64,000 nt of DNA from Insolitispirillum peregrinum (GTDB lineage Bacteria > Pseudomonadota > Alphaproteobacteria > Rhodospirillales > Rhodospirillaceae), in NCBI RefSeq assembly GCF_042665255.1, contig NZ_JBHTCD010000023.1. One strand, given 5' to 3'. This document shows positions 26,124 to 35,207 of this stretch, piece after piece (the stretch's first letter is position 1; each line of letters begins with the position of its first letter). The notes below the pieces were generated by a model. The model did not search any database, had not been told where the DNA came from, and saw only the letters and a list, made by a program, of their open reading frames with translations. The position numbers and the translations under genes were made by a program.

Positions 26124-27500
26124 TCAGCCGATCGTGCTGACTTGTTCCAGCCAGGGAGTCAGTTCCGTATAGGCCCGCTTGCTGTAGGACTTCTTGCGAT
26201 CACGCCCCTTCAGGCGCCGGCCACGCTCGTCGCGTTCTACCGGCGGCTCGGGGAACAGGCCGAAGTTGACGTTCATCGGCTGATAGGTCTCGGCCTCGGC
26301 CCCGCCAGTGATATGCGACAGGATCGCTCCCAGTGCCGTGGTGTTCGGCGGAGAGGAAAGATCCCGGCCCAACACTTCCGCAGCGGTAAACAAGCCAGCC
26401 ATCAGGCCAACAGCCGTACTCTCGACATAGCCTTCGCAGCCGGTCACCTGTCCGGCAAAGCGGATATGCGGCAAGGCTTTCAGGCGGAGCTGCTGGTCCA
26501 GCAGGCGAGGGCTGTTCAGGAAGGTATTGCGGTGAATCCCGCCCAGCCGGGCAAATTCGGCATTTTCCAGTCCGGGAATCATGCGGAAAATGCGGCTCTG
26601 CTCGCCGTGCTTCAGCTTGGTCTGAAAGCCGACAATGTTATACAGGGTTCCCAGGGTGTTATCCTGCCGCAACTGGATAATGGCATGGGGTTTGACCGTC
26701 GGATTGTGCGGGTTGGTCAGGCCAACCGGCTTCATCGGACCATAGGCCAGCGTTTGGCGACCACGCTCGGCCATCACTTCGATCGGCAGGCAGCCTTCGA
26801 AATAAGGCGTGTCCTTTTCCCATTCCTTGAATTCAGTCTTTTCGGCGGCCAGCAAAGCGTCAAGGAACGCCTCGTATTCGTCCTTGGTCATCGGGCAATT
26901 GATGTAGTCGGTCCCGGTGCCCTTGTCATAACGTGACTGGAACCAGGCCTTGGAAAAGTCGATGCTGTCCTTGTAAACGATCGGAGCAATCGCATCAAAG
27001 AAGGCCAGACTGTCTTCGGCGGTTGCCTGCCGGATGCTTTCTGCCAGCGGTGCAGAGGTCAGCGGGCCGGTGGCAATGATGGTCGGACCCCAGTCGGCAG
27101 AGGGCAGGGTGGTCAGCTCTTCGCGGACGATGGTAATCAGCGGGTGGTCGTGCAGAGCGGTGGTGACGGCCTGCGAGAATGCTTCACGGTCAACCGCCAG
27201 CGCGCCACCGGCAGGGACGGCGGTGGCATCGGCGGTGCGCAGGATCAGCGAGCCAGCGCGGCGCAATTCCTGATGCAGCAGGCCAACCGCATTGTATTCC
27301 GCATCATCGGAGCGCAGGGAATTGGAGCAAACGAGCTCTGCCAGTCCATCGGTCTGATGGGCTTCGGTCCGCTTCACTGGCCGCATTTCGTGCAGGATCA
27401 CCGGGATACCGCGTTCAGCCAGCTGCCAGGCGGCTTCGCTGCCAGCAAGGCCGCCACCGACCACATGCAGGGGGGAAGAGGGAGAAGAGGGGCTCGTCAT
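26124..27500 (-). CDS. trmFO: Methylenetetrahydrofolate--tRNA-(uracil-5-)-methyltransferase TrmFO
   Basis: Folate- and FAD-dependent enzyme forming m5U54 in the tRNA T-loop. The 458-residue protein begins with the FAD motif HVVGGGLAGSEAAWQLAERG. It also shows EMRP, the conserved ELVCSNSLRS with a catalytic-site Cys, and YVESTAVGLMAGLFTA. ATG 27500 (MTSPSSPSSPLHV) is chosen, with AAGG nine bases upstream; an upstream in-frame start adds 11 unconserved residues. Using TrmFO rather than TrmA is common in alphaproteobacteria. Confidence 0.93.
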   Translation of the reverse strand: MTSPSSPSSPLHVVGGGLAGSEAAWQLAERGIPVILHEMRPVKRTEAHQTDGLAELVCSNSLRSDDAEYNAVGLLHQELRRAGSLILRTADATAVPAGGALAVDREAFSQAVTTALHDHPLITIVREELTTLPSADWGPTIIATGPLTSAPLAESIRQATAEDSLAFFDAIAPIVYKDSIDFSKAWFQSRYDKGTGTDYINCPMTKDEYEAFLDALLAAEKTEFKEWEKDTPYFEGCLPIEVMAERGRQTLAYGPMKPVGLTNPHNPTVKPHAIIQLRQDNTLGTLYNIVGFQTKLKHGEQSRIFRMIPGLENAEFARLGGIHRNTFLNSPRLLDQQLRLKALPHIRFAGQVTGCEGYVESTAVGLMAGLFTAAEVLGRDLSSPPNTTALGAILSHITGGAEAETYQPMNVNFGLFPEPPVERDERGRRLKGRDRKKSYSKRAYTELTPWLEQVSTIG

Positions 27501-27598
27501 TTGCACTGCCTTATGAAAGTGGGTTTCTGGCAATTGCGGCCAGAGTCATTTATAAGGTTGGTCTAATGTTGATGCGCGCAAACCGAGGAATCCCCTGC

Positions 27599-28033
27599 AT
27601 GCCAACCGATCCAAACCTTGAACATCTGTTCATTAGTGTCGCTGTCGCCGTCGTGGCTCTGCTGGTGATCAGAACCCTGTCCAGGCTGCTGGCCGGGATT
27701 CCGTTCGTTAGCCCTCAGACTGTCCAGCAGGCGTTAACCTCTGCCGTCTCAGACTGTCTCATTCTCGATGTCCGGCAACCGGCGGAGTTTAACGATGCGC
27801 TGGGGCATATCAAGGGGGCAATTAACATCCCGCTGGGAGATATCCCGGCTCGCCTGGCCGATGTCCGCGCTCAGTTACAAAACCATGCGCATGTGCCAGT
27901 CTATGTGGTGTGCCGTTCAGGGGCGCGGGCGACGTCGGCAGCAAAGATGCTGAAAAAGGCTGGCCTGGAGAATGTTGCAGTGATGAGCGGTGGAATGGTC
28001 CGCTGGAAGCGGGCAGGCCTGGCGACAGCGTAA
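27599..28033 (+). CDS. Membrane-anchored rhodanese-domain protein
   Basis: A 144-residue protein with one N-terminal membrane helix (LFISVAVAVVALLVI, about residues 10-24) and a rhodanese domain. The domain contains LDVRQPAEFNDALGHIKGAINIPLG and the active-site loop VVCRSGARA with the catalytic Cys. Such proteins transfer or sense sulfane sulfur; the partner is unknown. Start ATG 27599 follows GAGGAA at good spacing. It diverges from trmFO. Confidence 0.85.
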   Translation: MPTDPNLEHLFISVAVAVVALLVIRTLSRLLAGIPFVSPQTVQQALTSAVSDCLILDVRQPAEFNDALGHIKGAINIPLGDIPARLADVRAQLQNHAHVPVYVVCRSGARATSAAKMLKKAGLENVAVMSGGMVRWKRAGLATA

Positions 28034-28070
28034 CACCCCAGCGTTTGGAGCCGGGATTCTGTGAGCCCTT

Positions 28071-28109
28071 AAATAGCGGTCGTGCTTGAATGCAGTACCG
28101 CTATTTTTT
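28071..28109 (+). terminator. Terminator of the rhodanese gene
   Basis: Perfect arms AAATAGCGGT and ACCGCTATTT enclose a 15-base loop, and the right arm runs into a tract of eight T residues. Confidence 0.85.
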
Positions 28110-28204
28110 TGTTCCGTCGATCAATACAGGCACCAGCAAGATCATCAACGGCTGAAAACAAAGGTCTATAAGCCTATAATGGGCCGATATCAGGGTATAT
28201 TTCA

Positions 28205-28242
28205 GATTTAAAGCCTAGGCTTAAATTCCTAGGCTTTAAATC
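28205..28242. promoter_or_regulatory. Perfect 15-bp inverted repeat, AT-rich, no T-tract
   Basis: Arms GATTTAAAGCCTAGG and CCTAGGCTTTAAATC are perfectly complementary around an 8-base centre (CTTAAATT) that is itself nearly symmetric. No T-run follows, so this is not a standard terminator. It lies in the 333-base gap between the convergent rhodanese and MBL genes. The gap also holds the rhodanese terminator and otherwise only AT-rich sequence without a recognisable gene. A binding site or small structured RNA is possible. Confidence 0.5.
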
Positions 28243-28366
28243 CTCTGTGCTCTCTTTGCACCCCAAATGTCGCATAATCTATATTATGAATAGTATGCGC
28301 GGTGATCTTTGAAATTTGACGCCCTTTCAGCACATCATATTTTACACGATTTTTCCGGCCTTTGCG

Positions 28367-29146
28367 TTATGCGACATCAATCACCATGCCATCATAGGCA
28401 GGCGCAACCCCGACCGGCAAAGACCGTCGCAATGTCTGATAATCAAGCCCTGGCCCCATATGAGTCAGAACCGCTCGCTTGGGACGGATGCGCTCGATCC
28501 ACTCCAGCGCCAGCCCCACATGGGCATGGGTGACGTGTGGCGTGTCGGTCAGGGTTCCAATGATCCACAGGTCTACGCCGTGCAGCTTGTCGAATGCTTG
28601 CTCGGACAGACGGATCACATCTGTCGTATAGGCTACCTGCCCAAAGCGGAAACCGGTTGTCTCGCTCCATCCATGGTCCTGCGTCCAGCTGGAAACCGGT
28701 ACTGGCCCAATATGGAAATCATCCTGAACCACATTCGGAACCAGCCAGGGCCGAAAGATCGGCTGCCCCTGCTCTATTCCCAAGAAGCAGTACCCGAACC
28801 GTTCATGCAACGATCCAAGGGTATGGTGACTCGCCCAGCACGGGATCGCCCGCCCCATGGCCCGGTTGACCTCGCGCAATTCGTCCATGCCATGGGTATG
28901 GTCGGCATGCTCGTGGGTAAAGACCACCGCATCCAGATGCCGGACATCGGCCCGCAGCAACTGTTCACGCAAATCAGGACTGGTATCGACCAGAATACGG
29001 GTCAGGGCCTCCCCTGCCCCATCCTCGACCAGAATGGAGGGTCGCAAGCGGCGATTCCGTGGCTCCTGGGGGTCACACCGTCCCCACCCCGCGCTGACCA
29101 TGGGAACCCCGCCAGCACCGCCACAGCCCAGAATGGTGATCCGCAT
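28367..29146 (-). CDS. MBL-fold metal-dependent hydrolase (PhnP-like)
   Basis: Metallo-beta-lactamase-fold phosphodiesterase-type protein of 259 residues. It shows ILGCGGAGGVPMV at the start, LVDTSPDLREQL, and the metal motif VFTHEHADHTHGMDEL, with later histidines including LTHMGPGLDY. ATG 29146 has GGAGG nine bases upstream. It is the last gene of the tmk-holB-metG-tatD-MBL order that is widespread in alphaproteobacteria, here separated from tatD by an E1/E2 insertion. The substrate is not known. Confidence 0.85.
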   Translation of the reverse strand: MRITILGCGGAGGVPMVSAGWGRCDPQEPRNRRLRPSILVEDGAGEALTRILVDTSPDLREQLLRADVRHLDAVVFTHEHADHTHGMDELREVNRAMGRAIPCWASHHTLGSLHERFGYCFLGIEQGQPIFRPWLVPNVVQDDFHIGPVPVSSWTQDHGWSETTGFRFGQVAYTTDVIRLSEQAFDKLHGVDLWIIGTLTDTPHVTHAHVGLALEWIERIRPKRAVLTHMGPGLDYQTLRRSLPVGVAPAYDGMVIDVA

Positions 29147-29177
29147 TGCCGGCAGCCTCCACAATCAAGTTGACCGT

Positions 29178-29355
29178 CACGTGTACGACCATTGGAGCAA
29201 CAAGGACGTGGAGCGCTGCTCCACACCTCGCTGGGGCCAGTCGGCCCCAGACCCCATTCCTTTGATCACAAAAGAAAAATGGGGGTTCGGGGCCTCAGGC
29301 CCCGAGCAGGTTCGGGCGGCAGCCCGCTCTTGTTTTCAAACCGTCGTGTACTGTG
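29178..29355 (+). mobile_element. E1 element, copy D, between tatD and the MBL gene
   Basis: 178 bp with hairpins GTGGAGC-gct-GCTCCAC, CTGGGGCC-agtc-GGCCCCAG, CCCCATT/AATGGGG, GGGGCCTcaGGCCCC and GGGC-ggca-GCCC in series. The right terminal repeat ACCGTCGTGTACTGTG is near consensus; the left is decayed (CACGTGTACGACC). Its right end joins an E2 fragment directly, so it sits in an E2 hairpin as in copy B. Confidence 0.75.
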
Positions 29356-29441
29356 ATCTGACGCAGGCACACTGGCCTAACCTTTTGTTCTGTCGCATTG
29401 TTTTTGCGAAAACCGGTTCCCACTTTCGCACAATGCTCTAA
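29356..29441 (-). repeat. E2 repeat fragment overlapping the tatD stop
   Basis: It contains the E2 core GCGAAAACCGGTTCCCAC with the linker TTTTGTTCTGTCGCATTG. The hairpin-1 arm is partly preserved (CACACTGGCC). The outer end GAGCATTGTG reads directly into the tatD stop codon TAG, so the repeat boundary supplies that stop. Confidence 0.75.
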
Positions 29442-30223
29442 AACGGCGATGGAACCTTTTTGAACAGCGTAAAGAAATTCCGGCTGGTCGCCTCGGCAAA
29501 CGCCTGTTCGCTCAATCCCAGTTCCCTGGCAAGACAGGCCGCGGTATGGCGGGTAAAGGCTGGTTCGTTACGCTTGCCCCGGTGCGGGATGGGTGCCAGA
29601 TACGGGGCATCGGTTTCCACCAGAAGGCGATCAAGAGGCAGCGTCCGGGCACTTTCCCGGATGTCTTCAGCCTTCTTGAAGGTCGCAATCCCCGAGAACG
29701 AGATATACATCCCGTGCTCCACCGCCCGTTCGGCCACCTGATGGCTGCTGCTGAAGCAGTGGATCAGGCCGGGGAAAGCCCCCTTCCCCATCTCGTCATC
29801 CAGAATGCGCAGGGTGTCATCATCGGCATTGCGTGTGTGGATAATGATCGGCAACCGGGCCGTCCGCGCCGCCGCGATGTGAGCACGAAAGCTGCGCTCC
29901 TGCTCTGCTCGCGGGCTGTGCTCGTAATAAAAGTCCAGCCCGGTTTCGCCAAAGCCGACCACCTTCGGGTGCTCAGCCAGACGCATCAGGGTTTCGGCAT
30001 CCACCTCTGGCTCGTTGGCGGCCTCATGCGGGTGAATGCCGACCGTGCAATAGACCTCGGGATAGGCCTCGGCCACTGCCCTCACCTGCTCGAACTTGCT
30101 GAGGTGGGTACAGATGGTCAGCATCATCTGTACCCCGGCATCACGCGAACGGGCGATCACATCGTCCAGCTCGGCAGCAAAATCGGGAAAATCGAGATGG
30201 CAGTGGCTATCAACCAGAAACAT
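29438..30223 (-). CDS. tatD: TatD family metal-dependent deoxyribonuclease
   Basis: TIM-barrel amidohydrolase-fold exonuclease of the TatD family, involved in DNA processing and repair despite its name. The 261-residue product shows FLVDSHCHLDFPDF (HxH metal site), GIHPHEA, VGFGETGLDFYY and LIHCFSSS. The start is ATG 30223, just after the metG stop; an upstream ATG at 30253 would overlap metG. The last codons and TAG touch an E2 repeat. Order metG-tatD is conserved. Confidence 0.9.
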   Translation of the reverse strand: MFLVDSHCHLDFPDFAAELDDVIARSRDAGVQMMLTICTHLSKFEQVRAVAEAYPEVYCTVGIHPHEAANEPEVDAETLMRLAEHPKVVGFGETGLDFYYEHSPRAEQERSFRAHIAAARTARLPIIIHTRNADDDTLRILDDEMGKGAFPGLIHCFSSSHQVAERAVEHGMYISFSGIATFKKAEDIRESARTLPLDRLLVETDAPYLAPIPHRGKRNEPAFTRHTAACLARELGLSEQAFAEATSRNFFTLFKKVPSPF

Positions 30224-30227
30224 GGCC

Positions 30228-31790
30228 TCAGGCACCCTGACTTTCTTCAACATAGCGCGGGAACACGCCCTGCGGCTTGGGCAGCGCGGTTCCGGCCTTC
30301 AGGGCCCCCGCCTCACCCCAGAACCCAAACGACCGCTGATCAGCGGGAACCGCCAGCTGGTCCAGCATCAGACCGGCCGAGGTCGGCACCACCGTCTGCA
30401 TCAGCAAGGCCACATGGCGGACGGTTTCCATCAACACCCACAGGACGGTTCCCATGCGGTCAATGTCGGTCTTGCGCAGCGCCCATGGTGCCTGATGATC
30501 GACATAGGCATTGGCGGCACGCACCACCACCCAGATGCTTTCCAGAGCATCATGGAACGCCTGCCGGTCCAGAGCGGTCCGCACCGTCGCCAGCAAATCG
30601 CGCGCCGGGGTCAACAGGGCCAGATCGTGCTCGGTCAGCGGGCCGGGGGTCGGCACCGCCGCGTCACAGTTCTTGTTGACCATCGACAGCACCCGCTGGG
30701 CCAGGTTTCCCAGATCGTTGGCCAGTTCGCTGTTCATGCGGTTGACCATTGCCTGATGGGAAAAATCGCCATCATTGCCGAACGGCACTTCGCGCAGCAG
30801 GAAATAGCGGGTCTGGTCAAGACCATAGCGATTCACCAACTCATAGGGGCTGATCACGTTGCCCAGCGACTTGGAAATCTTTTGGCCTTCGTTGGTCCAC
30901 CAGCCATGAGCGAACACCCGTTGCGGGGTCGGCAGGTTGGCGGCCATCAGGAAGGCTGGCCAGTACACCGCATGGAAGCGCAGGATGTCCTTGCCGACCA
31001 TGTGCAGGCTGGCCGGCCAATAGGCCTGATAGTCTGCCGCCGACTGGTCGGGATAACCGCAGGCGGTGATGTAGTTGGTCAGGGCATCAAGCCACACATA
31101 CATGATGTGCGCGTCATCGCCGGGAACCGGCACCCCCCACGAGAAGGTGGTCCGCGACACCGACAGGTCGTTCAGGCCGCCCTTGACAAAGCTGATCACT
31201 TCGTTGCGGCGGCTGTCGGGGGCAATGAAGTCCGGGTTCTGTTCATAGAAATCGAGCAGCGGCTGCTGCCACTTCGACAGGCGGAAGAAATAGCTCGGCT
31301 CTTCCACCCACTCGACCGGCGCGCCGGTCGGGGCCAGCTTTTCGCCGTTCGGGCCGTCCTTCAGTTCGCCTTCGCCGTAAAAGGCCTCGTCGCGCACGGC
31401 GTACCAGCCCTTATAGGCACCCAGATAAATCTCGTCGCGCTCGATCAGGGTCTGCCACAGAGCCTGACAGGCCTTGCGGTGACGCTCTTCGGTGGTGCGA
31501 ATGAAGTCATCATTCGAATATCCCATCGCCGCCGCCAGATCGCGGAAATTCTGCGACACCTGATCGGTAAACTCCTGCGGCGCGATCCCGCGCGCCATTG
31601 CCGACTTTTCAACCTTTTGCCCGTGTTCGTCGGTGCCGGTCAGGAATTTGACCTCATAGCCATCCAACCGCTTGAAACGCGCCAGAACATCGCAGGCCAA
31701 CGTGGTGTAGGCATGCCCGATATGCGGAGCATCGTTGACGTAGTAAATCGGGGTCGTGACGTAATAGCGCGGTTTTTCAGCAGCGGCCAT
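30228..31790 (-). CDS. metG: Methionine--tRNA ligase
   Basis: Class I synthetase charging both initiator and elongator tRNA-Met. The 520-residue protein has TPIYYVNDAPHIGHAYTT (HIGH motif), LTGTDEHGQKVEKSA and KISKSLGNVI in place of KMSKS. It is the short form without a C-terminal tRNA-binding appendix. ATG 31790 is chosen because conserved sequence begins at once; the frame is open about 60 codons further upstream without similarity. Confidence 0.95.
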   Translation of the reverse strand: MAAAEKPRYYVTTPIYYVNDAPHIGHAYTTLACDVLARFKRLDGYEVKFLTGTDEHGQKVEKSAMARGIAPQEFTDQVSQNFRDLAAAMGYSNDDFIRTTEERHRKACQALWQTLIERDEIYLGAYKGWYAVRDEAFYGEGELKDGPNGEKLAPTGAPVEWVEEPSYFFRLSKWQQPLLDFYEQNPDFIAPDSRRNEVISFVKGGLNDLSVSRTTFSWGVPVPGDDAHIMYVWLDALTNYITACGYPDQSAADYQAYWPASLHMVGKDILRFHAVYWPAFLMAANLPTPQRVFAHGWWTNEGQKISKSLGNVISPYELVNRYGLDQTRYFLLREVPFGNDGDFSHQAMVNRMNSELANDLGNLAQRVLSMVNKNCDAAVPTPGPLTEHDLALLTPARDLLATVRTALDRQAFHDALESIWVVVRAANAYVDHQAPWALRKTDIDRMGTVLWVLMETVRHVALLMQTVVPTSAGLMLDQLAVPADQRSFGFWGEAGALKAGTALPKPQGVFPRYVEESQGA

Positions 31791-31849
31791 GGCCTGCAAT
31801 CTCCTGGGATACGGCACCGCCCCATGGAAAGGAGGCGGAAGAACGGGGG

Positions 31850-32959
31850 TCAGCGGGGGCGCACCAGACGCTCGATGGCAGAAAAGGCACTGATCAGGAC
31901 CTGTTTCTTGTCCAGGTTCACCGCATCGGCCCGCTCGAACAAACGGTTCACCTTTTCCCACACCTGCACCCACTGATCAAGGGGTGCTGACGCCATCAGG
32001 GTCCGAACCAAAGCATTCTCGCCGGGGATCACCTCGACCGGAGCCTGCCCGCGCCCGCCAGCGGCCAGAGCCCGCCCGAACCACCACAGGAACAGCTCGG
32101 CAGTCATCCGGAAGCCGTCATCCCCGCGCAAGGCGTGATCGGCAAAGGCATGCAGCCCCACCACATCAAGCCGTGGAAGCCCGCGCAACAGCGCGATCAT
32201 GGTCTGGTACAACTCCAACCCGCCAGCCTCGGCCAGCTCCAGCGCCCGCCCTGCGCTGCCTTCCCCCAGATGGGCCAGCGACTGCGCATCGTCAACGCCA
32301 AGGTCTGGCATGGCAGAGCGGACGAGCGTCACTACCTGCTCATCAGCCAGCGGTGACAGGGTCAGGCGGCGGCAGCGGGACCGGATGGTTGGCAACAGTC
32401 GGGCCGGATTATGGGCCAGCAACAGCAATAACGATCGTTTGGGCGGTTCTTCCAGAACCTTTAGCAAGGCATTAGCGGCATTGCGGTTCATCTCGTCGGC
32501 GGCATCCACCACCACCACCCGCCAGCCGCCATCGCCCGAGGTCATCGACAAAAAGGTGCCGATGCTGCGCACATCATCAATGACGATTTCACCCTTGCGG
32601 CGCTTCTTTTTCTCGTCCCACTGACGTTGGACGATCCGCAAGTCGGGATGCGCACCCTGTGCAATGCGGCGGCTGACCGGATGATCTGCCGGAATGTCCA
32701 GACTGTGCGGCGGCCCGAACAAGCCTTGCGCGCCCTGCCCGCTGCCTTCGGCCAGCACGAAGCGGGCCAGCCGATAGGCAAAGGTCGCCTTGCCGATCCC
32801 GCGCTTGCCACTGATCAGCCAGGCATGATGCATTCGGCCCGATGCCCATGATGCCAGCACGTCCTGCTCGCTGGCCTCGTGGCCGACCAGATGATGGTTG
32901 GCATGGGGCTCGGGCAAGGGGGCCTGATCGGCCAGGGTTTCAGCAGCGTTTTTTTTCAT
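31850..32959 (-). CDS. holB: DNA polymerase III subunit delta'
   Basis: Clamp-loader subunit of the replicative polymerase. The 369-residue AAA+ protein shows HAWLISGKRGIGKATFAYRLA (P-loop region), VVVVDAADEMNRNAANALLKVLEEPP and the RSRCRRL element (SRC motif). The four-Cys zinc module seen in enteric clamp loaders is not apparent. It overlaps tmk by four bases (ATGA), the usual tmk-holB coupling. Confidence 0.92.
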   Translation of the reverse strand: MKKNAAETLADQAPLPEPHANHHLVGHEASEQDVLASWASGRMHHAWLISGKRGIGKATFAYRLARFVLAEGSGQGAQGLFGPPHSLDIPADHPVSRRIAQGAHPDLRIVQRQWDEKKKRRKGEIVIDDVRSIGTFLSMTSGDGGWRVVVVDAADEMNRNAANALLKVLEEPPKRSLLLLLAHNPARLLPTIRSRCRRLTLSPLADEQVVTLVRSAMPDLGVDDAQSLAHLGEGSAGRALELAEAGGLELYQTMIALLRGLPRLDVVGLHAFADHALRGDDGFRMTAELFLWWFGRALAAGGRGQAPVEVIPGENALVRTLMASAPLDQWVQVWEKVNRLFERADAVNLDKKQVLISAFSAIERLVRPR

Positions 32960-33600
32960 GAAGCCGCCGCCAGTTCATTAAACGATTGTTCAATGACCGC
33001 AACAATCTCACCGTGGACCGCATCAAGCGATTGATCGGCGCTGATCACCCGGCAGCGTTCCGGCTCGGCGGCGGCAATGGTCAGAAAGCCCGTCCGCAAC
33101 CGCTGATGAAAGGCCGAAGCCATGCCTTCATAGCGGTTCTCGTCGCCACCGCGCAGCCCTGCCCGTTGCAGGCCAACCTCCACCGGCAGATCAAGAACGA
33201 TCGTCAAATCTGGAGAAAGTCCTTCGGAAACAAGCTGATACAGGGCGGCAAGATCACCCTGCGGCAAGCCGTGACCATAGCCCTGATAGGCCCGGGTGGA
33301 ATCGTTGAAACGGTCTGAAATGACCCACGTCCCTGCCGCCAGTGCGGGGCGGATCACCCGGCGCAGGTGATCCCGGCGGGCGGCGTAGTGCAACAGCGTT
33401 TCGGTCAGGCCGTCCCAGCGGTCGGCGCTGCCTTCGACCAACAAGCGGCGGATTTGTTCAGCGCCTTCTGATCCACCGGGCTCGCGGGTGGTCAGGACAT
33501 CAATGCCACGGGCGCGCAAAGCCTCGGCCAGACGGCGGACCTGCGTTGACTTGCCCGCACCTTCTCCACCCTCAAAGGTGATAAAACGACCGTTAGACAT
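32956..33600 (-). CDS. tmk: Thymidylate kinase
   Basis: Phosphorylates dTMP to dTDP. The 214-residue product has the P-loop FITFEGGEGAGKSTQ, the DR(Y/F/H) motif SDRFNDSTRAYQGYG and REPGGSEGAEQIR. ATG 33600 (MSNGRFITFEGG) is the clear start, since conserved sequence begins at residue 5. It is separated from dacA by a 311-base gap filled mainly by E1 copy E. Confidence 0.95.
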   Translation of the reverse strand: MSNGRFITFEGGEGAGKSTQVRRLAEALRARGIDVLTTREPGGSEGAEQIRRLLVEGSADRWDGLTETLLHYAARRDHLRRVIRPALAAGTWVISDRFNDSTRAYQGYGHGLPQGDLAALYQLVSEGLSPDLTIVLDLPVEVGLQRAGLRGGDENRYEGMASAFHQRLRTGFLTIAAAEPERCRVISADQSLDAVHGEIVAVIEQSFNELAAAS

Positions 33601-33635
33601 GACACCCCGACAATGCTCTGGACCAGTGGGCAGTA

Positions 33636-33800
33636 AATGTGACGCGACAACAGGGAACACACAGGAAACAGGATCATGGAGCGCTGCTCCATACCTCGAC
33701 GGGGCCTTGAGGCCCCGGACCCCATTCATTTGATATTGAAAGAAAAATGAGAGATTTGAAGCGACACCCTGCACGCGTTCCCCAACTGTGGTGTCCGGTG
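33636..33800 (+). mobile_element. E1 element, copy E, between tmk and dacA
   Basis: About 165 bp. It keeps ATGGAGC-gct-GCTCCAT and ACGGGGCC-ttga-GGCCCCGG hairpins, while the right-hand half is diverged. Ends match the terminal repeat only in part (right end AACTGTGGTGTCCGGTG). An E2 remnant CAATGCTCT lies about 15 bases to its left. It occupies the tmk-dacA intergenic space. Confidence 0.65.
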
Positions 33801-33840
33801 ATGTGATGCTGGCACGCGGCCCTCATCCGGCTGAACGCAA

Positions 33841-33887
33841 AGAGTACCTTCAGAGCGTGACAGCCCCAAAGGTACCCTCTAAAAAAA
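33841..33887 (-). terminator. Possible terminator of dacA
   Basis: Arms AGAGTACCTT and AAGGTACCCTCT pair with a one-base bulge around an 18-base loop. A run of seven A residues lies on the dacA side, with only TCTTTG beyond the stem on the minus strand, so the termination signal is weak in both directions. Confidence 0.4.
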
Positions 33888-33911
33888 CAAACGTTCAGGC
33901 CGACAGCTCGA

Positions 33912-35126
33912 TCACTGCTTGACAGCGGACGTCACGGACTCGATCTGCTTCTGGGCATGACCAAAGATCAGGTGCTGGGCCGCAGCTCCCAGACGCCCAA
34001 AGAACCCCAACCGGTCCACATCGGTTGCCGCAACCAGCGGCACTTCCAGCGGCGTCGGCATGTCAGTGCCATTCACCACCAGTCTGGCAATCTGCTGCCC
34101 TTTGGTGATCGGTGCCGGGATCGGGCCATTATAGACCACTTTGACATCCAGATTCTGCGCGGCCCGTCGTGGCAAGGTAAAGCGCAGGTCGTGGTCGGCG
34201 ACCAATTGCACTTCGTCCATATCCCCCAGCCACACATCGGCGGTGTTGACCACCTCACCCTTGGTGAACAGGGTGCGGTTTTCAAAGTTCCGGAAGCCCC
34301 AGTCCATCAGCTTTTGCGCTTCATCCGACCGCGCCGCCATGGTGTCGAGACCGTTGATCACCAGAATCTGGCGGCGGTCGTCAATCTTGGCGGTTGCCGT
34401 CAGACCGTACCCCGCCACCGAGGTGTGGCCGGTCTTCATCCCGTCGGCACCTGGCATGGTGTACAGCAACGGGTTGCGGTTATGCTGACGGATGTTGTTA
34501 TAGCTGAATTCCTTCTCGCTATAGATCGAGAAGTATTCCGGGAAGCGTTCCATGATGAAGCGCGCCAGCTTGGCCAGATCGCGCGGGGTCATGTAGTGGT
34601 TTTCGTCCGGCAGACCGGTGGCATTCATGAAATGACTGCCGGTCAGGCCGATTTCCTTCGCCCGGCGATTCATCGCCTCGGCAAAGGCGGCTTCGGTGCC
34701 GAGCAGGTTTTCCGCCACGGTGATGCAGGCGTCGTTCCCGGACTGGATGATGATACCGCGCAGCAGGTCCTCAACACGGACTTCCTGATTGGGATGCAGG
34801 AACATCGTCGAGCTGCCCGAGGCCGCACCGCCGGTTTTCCAGGCGTTCTGGCTGACGCGGAACTTTTCGTCCAGAGACAGCGAACCCTCCTTCAGACGAT
34901 CAAAGATCATCACGGCGGTCATCAGCTTGCTCATCGAAGACGGCGGCATCCGCTCGTCGGCATTCTTGTTGAGGAGGACGGTCCCGGTTTCGTAATCCAG
35001 CAGCAAAGCCTCGCGGGCCTTGGTTTCAACAGCTTGCTGGGCATGTCCGGGGGCAGCCCCCCCGAACAGGGCAGCCAGGGCCACCGCACTGGCAGCCAGG
35101 GACAGGGAAAGGCGGTAGCGGGCCAT
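33912..35126 (-). CDS. dacA: D-alanyl-D-alanine carboxypeptidase (PBP5/6 family)
   Basis: Periplasmic, membrane-tethered low-molecular-mass penicillin-binding protein that trims the terminal D-Ala from peptidoglycan stem peptides. The 404-residue precursor has a signal peptide ending at GAAPGHAQQ. Active-site motifs: PPSSMSKLM (SxxK), IIQSGNDACI (SxN) and DGMKTGHTSVAGYG (KTG). A PBP5 C-terminal domain follows, then a probable amphipathic anchor. ATG 35126 starts the signal peptide. It lies just downstream of rlpA, a common pairing. Confidence 0.92.
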   Translation of the reverse strand: MARYRLSLSLAASAVALAALFGGAAPGHAQQAVETKAREALLLDYETGTVLLNKNADERMPPSSMSKLMTAVMIFDRLKEGSLSLDEKFRVSQNAWKTGGAASGSSTMFLHPNQEVRVEDLLRGIIIQSGNDACITVAENLLGTEAAFAEAMNRRAKEIGLTGSHFMNATGLPDENHYMTPRDLAKLARFIMERFPEYFSIYSEKEFSYNNIRQHNRNPLLYTMPGADGMKTGHTSVAGYGLTATAKIDDRRQILVINGLDTMAARSDEAQKLMDWGFRNFENRTLFTKGEVVNTADVWLGDMDEVQLVADHDLRFTLPRRAAQNLDVKVVYNGPIPAPITKGQQIARLVVNGTDMPTPLEVPLVAATDVDRLGFFGRLGAAAQHLIFGHAQKQIESVTSAVKQ

Positions 35127-35207
35127 GGTCTTGATATCAGCCTCACAAGGATCCGAAAGAAAAACTGCGCAGAAACTGGCCGGACAGATCGGCCCGCGCA
35201 TGGCACG

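Noticed and set aside
30096..31976. 626-codon open frame antisense to tatD and metG
   Set aside because: It lies entirely opposite metG and tatD, and its translation is rich in His, Arg and Gln as usual for antisense frames.
33636..33800. 9-bp target duplication around E1 copy E (ATGTGACGC and ATGTGATGC)
   Set aside because: The left 9-mer overlaps the decayed terminal repeat itself when aligned with other copies, so the match is not independent evidence.
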